A stretch of DNA of 64,000 nt, from contig JASEVX010000013.1 in the NCBI GenBank assembly GCA_031761405.1, forward strand, positions 44,860,153 through 44,924,152, in the 5' to 3' direction. Both the position numbers and the translations under genes were made by a program. The stretch's first letter is position 1. Every line of letters starts with the position of its first letter. The stretch is from Serripes groenlandicus (Eukaryota; Mollusca; Bivalvia; Cardiida; Cardiidae). This document shows positions 18,981 to 30,339 of this stretch, piece after piece. The notes beneath the pieces were generated by a model, which did not search any database, was not told the origin of the DNA, and worked only from the letters and a program-made list of their open reading frames with translations.

Positions 18981-19191
18981 CAGGGGCGTAGCTTCTGTTT
19001 CAGGAATCATTACTCTATACATCTATCCCCAAAACACGGAATGTGTGGGCCGGATCAGTCTGCGCGGACAGCGCAATCTGATCTGGTCGATACATTACGC
19101 CGATGTCTATCGCCGCAGCTGCCTTTTGGAGCATTTTGAGAAAAAATGTGTAGGCACGTGCCTATAGTGCCTAAAGGGAGCTACGCCCCTG
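18981..19191. mobile_element. hAT-like TIR element, chimeric
   Basis: It starts CAGGGGCGTAGCT and ends AGCTACGCCCCTG (13-bp perfect TIR). ATTAC flanks both sides, shorter than the 8 bp usual for hAT. Most of the interior is a MITE-S fragment, so the element is a composite. Confidence 0.55.
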
Positions 19192-20626
19192 ATTACTAAC
19201 ATATTCTTTTGAGAAAATGCTGTAAACGTCGTGTCTAGATTATGACTAAACTGAGCAGAAAGCTCTGACCGGCTCAAATGTTTTTTGTTTATTGTAAAGG
19301 CATGTATACCATCAAGAAAAGGGTTATGCTAAGAATTTATGTAGATCGACTATCAAAGTGGTTAGTTGTTTCATTCTGTTTAACTACCCCACACACATCA
19401 TACGTTAAAGATATATAGCGCTTGTAAATTCCCCTGGAACGCCGTTATGCAAAATAAGAACGAAGAGTGAAACTGTGCATGCTTAAAAGTCATGTACACC
19501 AAGAACGTTGTTACGTTGGGAATTAGTGAAGATCGTCCATCAAAGGACTTAGATGTTCATTCATTAATTTCTCCACAAACATAATAAGTTAACGATAATT
19601 AAGCCGCTCGCGATAAAACCAACATTGTGGACTCTGCGTAAAGTATCAACCGGATCAGCCTACGCATGCCGCACAGGCTAACCCGGACAGACAATGTTCG
19701 CCTACTGTGGATTTTCTGTTTCTGGAATCATTATTCTATACCTCTATCTCCCTAAGACGGAATGTGTCGGACAGCAGGCTGATCTGGTCGATACATTACG
19801 CAGATGTTTATCGCCGCAGCTGCATTTTGGGGCATTTTGAGAAAAAATGTGTAGGCACGTGCCTACAGTGCCTAAAAGGAGCTACGCCCCTGATTACTAA
19901 CATATTCTCGTGAGAAAATGTTGTAAACGTGGTGTCAAGATTATGATCAAACTGAGCAGAAAGCTCTGACCGGCTCAAATGTTTTTTGTTTATTTTAAAG
20001 GCATGTATACCATCATGAAAAGGGTTATGTAGAGAATTTATGTAGATCGACTATCGAAGTGGTTAGTTGTTTCATTCTTCATAACTACCCCAAACACATC
20101 AAAAGTTATAGAAATAGCGCTTGTAAATTCACCTGGAACGCCGTTATGCAAAACAAGAACGAAGAGTGAAACTGTGCATGCTTAAAAGTCATGTACACCA
20201 AGAACGTTGTTACGTTGAGCATTAATGAAGATCGTCCATCAAAGGACTTAGATGTTCGTTCTTACTTTCTCCACAAACATAATAAGTTATAGATTTATTT
20301 ATTTATTGGGGTTTTACGCCGCTTTCAACAATATTTCAGTTATATCACGGCGACAGTTCACTTATTCATGATCCCTGGGTAAACAAACCAGTACTAGGCT
20401 AGCAAATGTGCCTTGTCCAAGAGCACTCCACCATGACCGTAGTGCCGCGACTGGGGATCGAACCCGGGACACCCGGTTTCGAAATCCCCGACGCTAAAGT
20501 TATAGATAATTGAGCCGCTCGCGAAAAAACAACAACATTGTGGACTCTGCGTAAAGTATCGACCCGGATCGGCCTAAGCATGCCGCGTAGGCTTAACCGG
20601 ATAGACACTCTTCGCCTCCTGTGGAT
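18995..20626. repeat. Tandem duplication, unit about 0.7 kb
   Basis: Sequence from 'TCTGTTTCAGGAATCATTAC' at about 18995 recurs at 19714 and, after subtracting a 202-bp SINE insert, about 0.7 kb later at 20627. Long stretches such as 'CAAATGTTTTTTGTTTATT' and 'GAAGAGTGAAACTGTGCATG' match with few differences. Both units include the MITE-S fragment and the hAT-like right end. Confidence 0.75.
20295..20496 (-). mobile_element. SINE-C, full length, 11-bp target duplication
   Basis: 202 bp from a T-rich tail plus 'GGGGTTTTACGCCGCTTTCA' to a tRNA-like head (GATCGAACCCGGGACACC, CGACGCT). AAGTTATAGAT flanks both sides (20284-20294, 20497-20507). It lies only in the second unit of the tandem duplication, so it arrived later. 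Confidence 0.9.
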
Positions 20627-20748
20627 TTTCTGTTTCAGGAATCGCTACTCTATCTATCCCCCTTTAGACGGAATGTGTCGGCCGGATCAGTCTGCGCGGA
20701 CAGCGCAGGCTGATCTGGTCGATACATTACGCAGATGTGTATATATAT

Positions 20749-21001
20749 GAGCCGTCCCGCGAGAAAACCAACATTGTGGACTCTGCGTAAAGTATCGACC
20801 CGGATCAGTCTAAGCATGCCGCGCAGGCTTACCCGGACAGACACTTTTCGCCTCCTGTGGATTTTCTGTTTCAGCAATCATTACTCTATACCTCTATCCC
20901 CCCTGAGACGGAATGTGTCGGCCCGGATTAGCCTGCGCGGACTGATCTTGGTCGATTAATTACGCAGAGACCATAGGGTTGGTTTTCTCGTGGCACGGTT
21001 C
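20749..21001 (+). mobile_element. MITE-S copy (complete), tandem with a partial copy to its left
   Basis: It starts GAGCCGTCCCGCGAGAAAAC and ends with the inverse (GGTTTTCTCGTGGCACGGTTC). Internally 'GGATTTTCTGTTTCAGCAAT' and CGCGCAGGC arms pair. A second MITE-S lacking its right terminus lies at about 20515-20745. Confidence 0.75.
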
Positions 21002-21003
21002 AT

Positions 21004-21186
21004 ATACGGCCTTTAAGTTCTGATAACAGTGCATCAGTTGTAATGTGTTCTCCTCAAACCTGGACACCAAGGAGGGGGAGCAACTACTATCATTTATAAA
21101 GTTTTTGGTATGAACTAATCGGTGATTGAACCGTGGTCTACCAGTCACGAGTCTGACGCTCTTACCACTACATAACCGAGGTGGTG
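21004..21186 (-). mobile_element. SINE-A copy, diverged
   Basis: Middle and head are recognisable in reverse ('GACACCAAGGAGGGGGAGCA', 'GACGCTCTTACCACTACATA', CCGAGGTGGTG). Confidence 0.55.
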
Positions 21187-21256
21187 TAGTAAAACAAGAA
21201 ACTGCTCATTATGAGCAATTTCTCTTTGTTAAACAATGTTCTCTGTGTTATTCTAA

Positions 21257-21562
21257 GCCGAGCCCTGGAAGCTCAGTCGGTAGCGACGCGGTCTGTCAAT
21301 CCATGGGTTATGAGGTCGAATCCCGGCTCGGACAACTTTCTTCCCGACGTCTGACAAAAGTCAATGCGACATGCGTCATTCGTCTTCCACCAATGGGCTA
21401 AGTCTCTGTGGAAAAGCAGCCAGTTTCTTCGGAAGATTGTTGTGTGGTATACTGGTTTGAGAAAACCAGAAACTTATAAGTAGGTAAACTGGCCGCCGTG
21501 ATATGACTGAACAAATGTTAAAAACGGCGTTAAACCCCAATCAATCAATCAATCAATCTATT
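21257..21562 (+). mobile_element. SINE-B, full length, 9-bp target duplication
   Basis: 306 bp from 'CCGAGCCCTGGAAGCTCAGT' (tRNA head with GCTCAGTCGGTAGCG and GGTCGAATCCC) to AACCCCAATCAATCAATC. TTATTCTAA flanks at 21248-21256 and 21563-21571. Confidence 0.88.
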
Positions 21563-21659
21563 TTATTCTAAAAAATGTTCTGCTATTAGGAGAAATTTCC
21601 CATATTTACCACCTAGAAGATGTCTGTTTAAGAATCATTATATGTAGGACATAATTGAC

Positions 21660-21800
21660 CCTTTCCCTGAAACAGACCACATATGACACCATTGCACCAG
21701 ACTACTTTTGAAAATAATGCGGCAAAAGAAGAAAAATGCTCATAATGAATAATGTCTCCTTTGCGGCAATGTTTTTAACTCTATTCAATAATTCAACTTT
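21660..21800. mobile_element. MITE-P fragment
   Basis: It starts near GACCCTTTCCCTGAAACAGA and carries the 'AATGCGGCAAAAGAAGAAAA' core and 'TGCGGCAATGTTTTTAACTC'. The right terminus is missing. Confidence 0.45.
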
Positions 21801-21914
21801 CATATATAAAAAGTGTCAAGAGAAATTCTACATAGCTATTCTAGTATGAAAGCAATGTAGAAGACATAAATAGAAAATGAGAATACTTAACAGTAGTATT
21901 AAAAACAAGAAATA

Positions 21915-22270
21915 TCTTTATAAAAGATAAACGGAGATCAATAACTGAAAACTTATCATGTTTTTAAAATAATTAATATTTTGCTCTTAAATATTATATT
22001 TCATACGTTTTAACTAATTATTTTCACTGAAATTGATTTCTTAGGGAAAACAATTAAAGGTTAGTATGCAGAACATTTCATTTTAAAATTTCACCTTATT
22101 AGTGCCTCTCGTAGGATCGCCAACTTAACTATGAACCAATCAAAACGTTTCATTTTCTTTCTTTCTTCGACATTATTCATTAAACACAACATTTGATTGG
22201 TCTTCAAGCTAGATCATTTGTTTAACATCTAGGTCAAAACTGAGGTTAAACAGCTATCGCCGAAAAAAAG
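21915..22270. repeat. Dispersed repeat shared with the insertion at 5525-5695
   Basis: 'AAAAGATAAACGGAGATCAA', 'CATTATTCATTAAACACAAC', 'ATTTGATTGGTCT' and 'CAGCTATCGCCGAAAAAA' occur in the same order as in the earlier copy, with a longer middle here. Confidence 0.5.
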
Positions 22271-22459
22271 GGCAGAGGTGTCAAAAGTCTTTAGTATAAG
22301 AGACACTTCTAAATAGTGTATGAAAGCATTTACAGAGTTTCTTAGAACATTCATTTAAACCTTCACAATTGCTTGTCCTGGGCCATCATACAGTGCACAC
22401 TTCTGCTGCTTATGGGGAACCACATAACACCCTAAAATAATTTAATTGACAGTATGAGC

Positions 22460-22720
22460 TATACTGGAGCTCAGTCGGTAGTGTCGCGGGCTGTTAATTC
22501 AGGGGTCGTGTATTCGAGCCCAGCTCAGCCATCATTCATTCCAACGTTTGACTAAAGTCACTGTGACAAGCATCGTTCGTCTCCATCAACAGTCTAAATG
22601 GAAAAGCAGCCAGTTGCTTCGAAAGTATGTTGTGTTTTGTACTGGTTTGAGAAAGCTTGAGTAGTTGTTGCCGTGATATGACTGAAAACATGTTGATAAC
22701 GGCGTTAAACCTTAATTAAT
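22460..22720 (+). mobile_element. SINE-B copy, diverged
   Basis: Head GGAGCTCAGTCGGTAGTGTC with GTATTCGAGCCCAGC, body 'GGAAAAGCAGCCAGTTGCTT', tail 'GATAACGGCGTTAAACC'. Confidence 0.75.
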
Positions 22721-22843
22721 TCATAATCAATTATCATTTTTGTAAAATACCCTTTTCTATGCTGTTAGTTCTCATAAGAGTACTTTGGCTGAGTACCCAC
22801 ATCACATCGAATCATAATTAGCGATTTCTCCGTTTGCCTCTAT

Positions 22844-23030
22844 TTTGTTTTATTGTGGTGTTAAGCGGCTTTCAGCATTATTTCAGTTATATCACGACGA
22901 CAGTTCACTTATTCATGATCCCTGGGTAAACAAACCAGTACTAGGCTAGAAAATGTGCCTTGCCAAGGGGCACTCCACCTTGACCGTCGTGCCACGACTG
23001 TAGATCGAACCCGGAACACCCGGTTTCAAA
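22844..23030 (-). mobile_element. SINE-C, full length, 15-bp target duplication
   Basis: 187 bp. The tail 'GTTAAGCGGCTTTCAGCATT' and the head GATCGAACCCGGAACACC are in reverse orientation. TCCGTTTGCCTCTAT flanks at 22829-22843 and 23031-23045. Confidence 0.9.
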
Positions 23031-23230
23031 TCCGTTTGCCTCTATATTTCCAACTTTAATCAATAACTATATTTTATTACATGAATACATATTTTCAATA
23101 TGTTTTCCCATGTTTTTTTCAAAATCGTCTGCTGCAGATTGGTTGTATGTATCAGAGACATATAAAGACTTTATATGTCTCTGTATGTATGTATGTATAT
23201 ATCTGTCTACTTTTTTCATATTTAAAACAG

Positions 23231-23415
23231 TTCCTAGCGACGACTTTGACGGCGGTAAAAGGCAAACTTATGAAAACATTAATTACATATCTCCGCCGAA
23301 AATGTGTAAATTTGTATTAATGCTTGTTTTGTTTTCATTTCTCTGCTGTGCTACTGTTACTGTCAGTGTATCAAGTAAACATGTTTCCTCATGGGCTGGA
23401 ATTGAAATTGATTAA
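23231..23415 (+). CDS. Possible exon encoding a single membrane segment
   Basis: An acceptor-like TTTAAAACAG precedes an open frame starting PSDDFDGGKRQTYENINYIS, then KMCKFVLMLVLFSFLCCATV and ending in a stop at 23415. Either it is a terminal or internal exon of a type II membrane protein (polar start, then about 20 hydrophobic residues), or a first exon with a signal peptide starting at MCKFVLML. No family is recognised and no partner exons were found. The flanks are MITE-P debris, so chance is quite possible. Confidence 0.22.
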
Positions 23416-23619
23416 CTTATCAAAATTACCAATCTTGTAAACAGCGTCCCTTTTGTTTTGGCGTTTCTTTACGAATAACACAGCTTAAGGCTTATTAACA
23501 ACAGACTTCGTGCTGGTGATTAATTACATTGCTAATTACATAGGCGCGTGCAGGTTGTAAATAGATATTGAAGGTATTTACTTTATACGTAGAGTAAGTG
23601 GTTGTAATCCTTTTTTGGC

Positions 23620-23850
23620 TTAAACCCTTTCCCTCATACAACAATTCTGCAGCAGACTATTTTGAACGTATTTTGTGAAAACATAGAAAATCTCCATAAT
23701 TGAATGGATAACCTATGACAAAAAGTGGAAAACATTGTGGCAAAAGGAGAAATTGCACGTTTTGTGCAATTTCTTCTTTTGTCACTATGTTTTCAAAAAG
23801 CCGTCTGCTGCAGAGGCGTCAGAAAGCGTCTATATGAAGGAAAGGGTTAA
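23620..23850. mobile_element. MITE-P, near-complete copy
   Basis: It starts TTAAACCCTTTCCCTCATAC and ends GAAGGAAAGGGTTAA. It holds inverted 'CTGCAGCAGAC' arms and a central inverted pair AGAAATTGCACG/CGTGCAATTTCT-like. Confidence 0.8.
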
Positions 23851-24700
23851 ATCTCGACATTCTACGGGGGATCTAAGCCCGGTGTAATGTGAGATTTGTT
23901 ATGTCTGTGAGATTTTGTATGTATTGTACAAATGCGCATGCGCACCGGAAGTACAACACAGCGAGCATGAAAGCCGTGAAATTTGCGCGACATAAAAACA
24001 TTGAGTACATTTCAGTGGTAAACACACTCTTAAACTATAAGGGTAGGTGGATAAATGTCCATCGATGTAATAGAAAATACTTGGTGTATAAGGTTTTCAG
24101 TTTCATTTACTTTTATCTCTAATGCAACTTATATCCATATAATTTGTATTTCGAAACCATAGGTAATAATGTGTATGTTTGACAGGTAAAGCAGTAATTT
24201 CAATGACCTATTTTTGTCAACATATACAAGTCAGTCCCCAATTGTTTTTATGCATAAAAAATAAGCATTTATAAACAGGAAAGATTATCACAACTATCTA
24301 TGCCTATACAAAAGTTCTCCTGTCAGGATTTCATATGTGTGCATTGCATAGATCTTAGAACTGCATACACTAAACAGTACACATATACGAAAAGATATTA
24401 TCAATATCAGGAAAGATAACATAAAAATGTCATTAGAATATGATTATGCTTTAAAACTAGCTATTGGGGATATAATCATAATGATAATCAGACCAAAATA
24501 TATAAAATTGCAGATGTCAAACGGATATTTATCTTCATGTGCATGTAAAAATTAGGCTCAGGTTGTTTTTCTTATAGCACCACTCAAACAGACTTTAACC
24601 TCATTCATTTTGTTTAGAATTACGTGATCTAGTCCAAATAAAACATACTTTGTATTGCTCGTTTTATCATCTAATATTCGGTTTACCTTAAATACGCAAT
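23851..24700. other. No gene recognised
   Basis: AT-rich. The 77-codon frame at 23889-24122 shows no domain features. Confidence 0.35.
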
Positions 24701-24972
24701 GGATATTTTTCTGCGAAATGGGCGAAATGGAGCAGATATTTCGCCATGGAGATCTCTGCATTTGCGAGATGAAGAATTCTAGTCTAGATTTAGCGAAATG
24801 AATAATTCTGCTTATCGAAAGCTATCTTTATTGGGGAATAAATGAAATGTCAAATAAATGTTGCGAAATGGAGAGTTCTGCATTACATTTTGCGAAATTG
24901 ATTAGTCTGATTATCTAAAACTAGCTATATCGGGGGATGAATTAAATGTCAACTAAATGTTGCGAAATGGTC
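24700..24972. repeat. About 100-bp degenerate tandem duplication with GCGAAATGG motifs
   Basis: Two units (about 24788-24886 and 24890-24970) share 'GCGAAATGNATAATTCTG'-like starts, GGGGNATNAATNAAATGTC and ATGTTGCGAAATGG. GCGAAATGGAG is the reverse complement of part of the 22-bp satellite unit 400 bp downstream. Confidence 0.5.
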
Positions 24973-25364
24973 TTTGATTGGTACATAGATTACATCATCA
25001 ATGTTTAATGAAATATCCCCGACTAATTAATATCAACTTTCTCCATAAAGTTTTCAACGAAAGTATTTTCATATTTCTATTGAGAGCAATGTTTTCTAAA
25101 GGTGATTATTCATTTTCACATGTACATAGATTATGTAAGTCGGAGTAGATTTCGCTTAATCACAAACCTTATTTAAGTCAGTAACTAGGATATTTTTTTT
25201 TTAATTTGAGACTGTCTGTCTTAATGATGAAATTGGAAAATAATTATTTTTTGAATATCCAAACAGTTAAAATTTGCAATTAAGCGGGATAAACTATGCT
25301 TTGATATTCATTATAATAAAATAAAAATGGTCTGTTCTGTGTGACAAAATGTCCATTCCGCATG

Positions 25365-26060
25365 CGTATTGCCTCCTTTTCGCCAGCTTATTACCTCCGT
25401 TTCGACAACTTATTGCCTCCTTTTCGCCAGCGTAATGCCTCCTTTTCGCCAGTGTATTACCTCCATTCCGCCAGTTTATTACCTCCATTTCGCCAGCTTA
25501 TTACCTCCATTTCGCCAGCTTATTACCTCCATTTCGCCAGCGTATTACTACCATTTCGCCAGCGTATTGCCCCCATTTCACCAGCGTGTTGCCTCCATTT
25601 CGACAGCTTTATTACCTCCATTTTGCCAGCGTATTACCTCCATTTCGCCAGCGTATTGCCTCCTTTTCGCCAGCGTATTGCCTCCATTTCGCCAGCTTAT
25701 TACCTCCATTTCGCCAGCGTATTGCCTCCATATCGCCAGCGTATTGCCTCCATTTCGCCAGCGTATTGCCTCCATTTCGCCAGCGTATTGCCTCCATTTC
25801 GCCAGCGTATTGCCTCCATTCCGCCAGCGTATTGCCTCCATTTCGCCAGCGTATTGCCTCCATTTCGCCAGCGTATTGCCTCCATTTCGCCAGCGTATTA
25901 CCTCCATTCCGCAGGCGTATTGCCTCCTTAACGCCAGCGTATTGCCTCCTTTTCGCCAGCGTATTGCCTTCTTTTCGTCAGCTTATTGCCTCCATTCCGC
26001 CAGCGTATTGCCTCCATTTCGCCAGCGTATTACCTCCATTTCGCCAGCGTATTATCTCAA
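25365..26060. repeat. 22-bp satellite, about 31 copies
   Basis: The unit is GCCTCCATTTCGCCAGCGTA plus TT. Copies differ by single bases (CTCCTTTTCGCC, CATTCCGCC, GCTTATTACC). Since 22 is not a multiple of three and the unit lacks stops, long frames open in several registers, giving a 22-residue period; these are not genes. Confidence 0.95.
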
Positions 26061-26157
26061 CTTTCTAGATATATCGGACTTTTTTAAGCAATGGTTAAAC
26101 GATATTATGATTTATAAGGTATATATAATCCACAATCATTCGTCCGAGGTAAATGGA

Positions 26158-26300
26158 ATAGTTAGCCCATTGGTGGCAGACGAATGACGCTTGCCACACT
26201 GAATATTATCAATCATTGGAATAATGAAAGCCCGAGCTGGGCTTCGAACCAACGACATTTGTTTGATAGCCGTAGCTCCTTGTTGCTACCGAATGAAAGC
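26158..26300 (-). mobile_element. SINE-B head-half fragment
   Basis: 'TAGCCCATTGGTGGCAGACG', then 'GCCCGAGCTGGGCTTCGAAC' and a degraded head, in reverse. The tail half is replaced by other sequence. Confidence 0.6.
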
Positions 26301-26344
26301 TCGAAAAAGATTGTTCATTCGATATGACCTTGATCTGCATTGCT

Positions 26345-26497
26345 CTTCGGTTTTGTAGTGTTAGGGCGTTCGTCTCGAGTGTGGGAGGTCGCGGGTTCGA
26401 TCCCCGGCCGGGTCATTACATAGACTTAAAAACTGGTAGTAATAGCTGCCATGGTATAACTCAAAAAGTATTTAAAGCGGCGTAAAACACCAAATCA
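26345..26497 (+). mobile_element. SINE-A copy with internal deletion
   Basis: Head with GGTTCGATCCCCGGCCGG, body AACTGGTAGTAATAGCTGCC, then directly the tail AAAGCGGCGTAAAACACCAA. Confidence 0.75.
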
Positions 26498-26514
26498 TCA
26501 ATAAATGAATTCAC

Positions 26515-26710
26515 TGATTGATTTGAGCTTACAACACTGTTTCAGTAATATCACGGCGACTAGATCATATAACTTTGTTTGTCATGGCTCTCCGCACAAC
26601 ATTGTTGGGTATGACACAAATCACAATGCCACTTGACAATCATCGGAATTTTAAAGGGGCCGAGCCTGAGCTCGATCACACGTCTCCTGGATCGATAGCC
26701 ATTGTTGTTT
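26515..26710 (-). mobile_element. SINE-B remnant, diverged
   Basis: Tail 'TTTCAGTAATATCACGGCGA', then eroded body and head ('GGGGCCGAGCCTGAGCTCGA'). The 90-codon frame over it is not a gene. Confidence 0.45.
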
Positions 26711-26867
26711 CCGACTGGGCGGCTATTGCAGAGTGTCTCATGTTGGATGCAACTACATGTTTAGTAGGATCTAACGGTATTGAACACTTTCCCAAATCGG
26801 TACAAACAAATCTGCAACAAGCGTTTTTAAAAACACCCGGGAAATGATAGACAATCCGTATTGATTG

Positions 26868-26976
26868 GAGTTGAAAACATTGTGAAATATGGAGAATTTC
26901 TTTTTATGTTAAGATGTCTTCAAATGTCATCTGCTGTAGATGCGTAATAATGAGTTTATGTGTGGCAAATGGTTAA
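26868..26976. mobile_element. MITE-P fragment
   Basis: 'GTTGAAAACATTGTGAAATA' through 'ATCTGCTGTAGATGCGTAAT' to GGCAAATGGTTAA; an eroded right half. Confidence 0.4.
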
Positions 26977-28227
26977 AGCTAAACATATTACATTTCTTTG
27001 AAACTTGCTACGCAACTTTCAGAATTCGTATGCTTTTCAATGAATCGCGATATCTCAGTCGGTAACGATGAGGGCTTTCATTCCAGCTGTCTTCAATTGG
27101 AACCCCGAATTGGCAATTCCTTCTTTCTGATATTATTGAGTAAGTGGGTAGAGATTTCGTCTAACTTAACGATTATAGTACTATATAATCTATAATCGAT
27201 ACGAAGGTGTTATAGTTAGGTGTTATTTGACCGATTATATTGAAAGACAACAAACAATTTCAATTAGTTTATGATTTTATTTTGTAATTTAAAGCGACTG
27301 ATTTAATTTAAGTCAATTGATACATATGTTTAGGAAGCTTGAATGGATTACATTGGGCTACAAAGTGTTTATTATTTATCTTTGTCCTCTACAGCAATGG
27401 ACGGTTGTTCCCCTTCTCTCTTTTTTCACTCGAATTTTACGGCACTTCTTAATCTGAACGTTATTTTGGCATAACAACACAATCATCTTTCAAAACCTGT
27501 CTACAACGCCCTTTTAAGAAGAAGCAATACACCAAAAGAATCCTTCTTTTTTCCATGTAAATCGACCAGTTTCATTCCTCAATTGTCACACTTTCTAAGC
27601 GTTTCTCGAGTAGAACACCATATATCATTGAAAAGAGTTACCTCCTAGCTTTAAAACAATCCAAAGAAAATGTGGGGTCATGCATTATGCAAGAAAAAAC
27701 TCAGCAGGCAAAAATGATAACCGTCATTTTGGACCAAATCGGGTCAGGACAAAACCGGTGTTTAGCATTCTCTACTTTCACTTTCAAACAAGGTCAAAGT
27801 ACTAAAAGTGATCAAATCAATCATTTCCAGTGCATCTTATACAAATTCACAATGCATTTAAACTCAATGTCATATATTCAATACATTCTGGTGATGGTAT
27901 ACACTCATTTCTACGCAAACAAAGGGTTTTTTAGGGACTATAGTAGATCAGCAAGTCAGCGGATGTATTTAGCGTAATTTGACCTATATAGGCTACCGGC
28001 CCATAATACAATATACAGTGACGTATAACACATACACAGAGAGTGACACTAATATAAGCAAGCACATACAAATCATGATCTAACACACAATTAAGTAAGG
28101 AACTTTTGACAATTTGCAGCAGTTGAAGATATGGTGTCCTACTTTCATTTACTTAACTGGACATGAAAATAAAGCATTCAAAGCAGACGTATATATGGTT
28201 TCCTACTTTAATTTTCCTTCTTTTTCT
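26977..28227. other. No gene recognised
   Basis: AT-rich. Frames of 65-101 codons (27.0, 27.7 kb) lack recognisable motifs, hydrophobic patterning or plausible splice context. Confidence 0.35.
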
Positions 28228-28440
28228 TTAACTCTTTCAGCGCCAAAGGCAATATTGAGGTTTTTGCAAACAATACTGATTCAGGCGAGTCAGCTCGTAA
28301 CGAGCTGTCTCACCTGAAATCAGCATTGATTGCCTTTTAGTTAACAAAATAGTCCAAACTTTTATTACATGAGACATGGCGCCGCCTGATTCTGAACATG
28401 GAAGAGTCTACTTGAAACAATTCGGCGCTGAAAGAGTTAA
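28228..28440. mobile_element. MITE-Q, complete copy flanked by TTAA
   Basis: 213 bp from TTAACTCTTTCAGCGCC to GGCGCTGAAAGAGTTAA. The centre has an inverted pair around CAGCTCGTAACGAGCTG. TTAA at both ends is the piggyBac-type target signature. Confidence 0.85.
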
Positions 28441-28596
28441 AGCATTTTACGCAGACGACTCTTTACAAGGATACGAAATACTGATTCGGTCGTTTTGGAG
28501 GGTTTATCATGATGGCAATTATTATCGAGATTTATCTCAGCTCAAATGATTCAAAAATGGCATACGTAGTTGTTGTTTAAAGCTGTGTTTTACGAC

Positions 28597-29640
28597 ATAC
28601 ATGAATGATGTTTTACGACATACGTAAATGATGTTTTACGACATACGTAAATGATGTTTTACGACATACGTAAATGATGTTTAAATCCTTTCATAATGCC
28701 ATACCTTGTTGCTGTTTAAAAAATGTGTTTTACGGTGAAGATAAATGTGTTTAAATGCCAAGTACTATGGAAAACGTAACATGAAGTTTTTCTTGTGCAT
28801 TACGACATAAATAAATATTATTGAGCGCCGTGCATTAATGCATATAAAACTGTAGTTAATTTGCAGTGTATTATTGCATATGCGATTAAAATCGTGTTTA
28901 TCAACATAGGTTTATTGTTTTATAAAATCTTGCATTACGTAAATGTTGCTTAAAAAGTCGTGCATCACGGCAAAAGGAAATGTAGTTGAAAGTCGTGCAA
29001 TACGACATAAGTAAATGAAGTTGCGGTTTATAATCGTAGATTACGGCATACGTAAAATGCTGTTTAAACTAGTTCATTTCAGGATACGTTTAATGTCTTA
29101 TATTTCAGCATACGTAAATGTTGTCTAAACTTGTATATTTAAGCATACGAAAATGTTATTTAACGACATACGTAAATGCTGTTTAAAGTCGTGCATTATG
29201 ACATACGTAAATGATGTTTAAAGTCGTACATTGCGACATACGTAAGTTTTTGTTTAAAATCGTACATTACGACATACATAAGTTTTAGTTTAAAGTCGTA
29301 TATTATGAAACATGTTTACAAACGTTGTTTTCAATCGTGCATTACGACGTGCGTAAATGATGTTTAAAGTCGTGCATTACGACGTGCGTAAATGATATTT
29401 GAAGTCGTGCATTACGACATACGTAAATTTAATTTTAAACTGGTATATACAGCATACGTAAATGTTGTTTAAGTTATTATATTCAATATACGTCAATACG
29501 GTAGAAACTGGTTTATTCAGCATACCTAAATGCTGTTTAAACTCGTATATTCAACATACCTAAATGTTGTTTAAACTCGTATATTTAGCATATTTAAATG
29601 ATGTTTTAACTCGTTTATTCAGCATAAGTAATCATTGTTT
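28597..29640. repeat. ACGACATACGTAAATG satellite (23- and 35-bp units)
   Basis: It begins as four 23-bp units (TTTTACGACATACGTAAATG plus ATG) and continues as degenerate units of about 35 bp with TTTAAA-GTCGTGCATTACGACA-TACGTAAATG organisation, decaying to 'CAGCATACGTAAATGTTGTT' variants at the right. Confidence 0.85.
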
Positions 29641-29763
29641 AAAATCTCAATAAGCTGGTTAAGGGTTACATGAAGATAACTTTTAGGGGGTTACAGTTTG
29701 CAGACCACAAACCAGTGAAGATTTATTTCAGATTTACCGATTGATGTTCTTGTCCCAGCTGAC

Positions 29764-30090
29764 TGATTTCAATTCGATCCTGCTGCGTAGCTGGCTCAAC
29801 CTCGGAATGAAAACGATATTTATACGGTGCTCCGCGAACGAAAACCCTAGGCAAGCAAAACTATTACAGGTTTACCTTTTCCCTCATATAGACCCATTCA
29901 GACGCCTCTGCAGCAGACGGCTTTTTGAAAACATGTTGACAAAAGAATTCAATTCTCTCCCGCTGCGTAGCTGGCTCAACGTCGTAACAAAAACGATATT
30001 TGAACAATAATCCACGAACGCAAACCTAGGCAAGCAAGACCTTTACAGGTTAGCCGTTTCCCTCATATAGACACATTATGCAGCAGACGG
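29764..30090. repeat. About 185-bp tandem duplication including a MITE-P left end
   Basis: 'GCTGCGTAGCTGGCTCAAC' through 'TTTCCCTCATATAGAC' occurs at about 29780-29890 and again at 29963-30075. Confidence 0.65.
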
Positions 30091-30270
30091 CTTTTCGAAA
30101 ACATGGTGAATAAAGAAGAAATTGCTCAAAACGAGCAATTTCTCCTTTTGTCACCATGTTTTCAACTCTATTCAATTATTGTACTTTCTTTTAAAGGGTG
30201 TATCCGATCTTGTTCGGGTATGTTATCAAAGTCGTCTGCTACATATGTGTTGTATGTGGGAAAGGGTTAA
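30050..30270. mobile_element. MITE-P copy
   Basis: It starts TTAGCCGTTTCCCTCATATA and ends ATGTGGGAAAGGGTTAA. Its central inverted pair is GAAATTGCTCAAAACGAGCA followed by ATTTCTCC. Confidence 0.75.
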
Positions 30271-30339
30271 GAGTAATGAGACACTTTACATCCATTTAAT
30301 CTCATTCAAATAGAAACGGTTTTTTATTTATCAGAAGTC

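Noticed and set aside
25369..26187. 272-codon open frame (and overlapping 196-, 160- and 109-codon frames)
   Set aside because: All lie on the 22-bp satellite, are open in several registers and both strands, and have a 22-residue period; they reflect absence of stops in the unit, not coding.
26575..26847. 90-codon frame
   Set aside because: Covers a diverged SINE-B and following sequence; no conserved motif.
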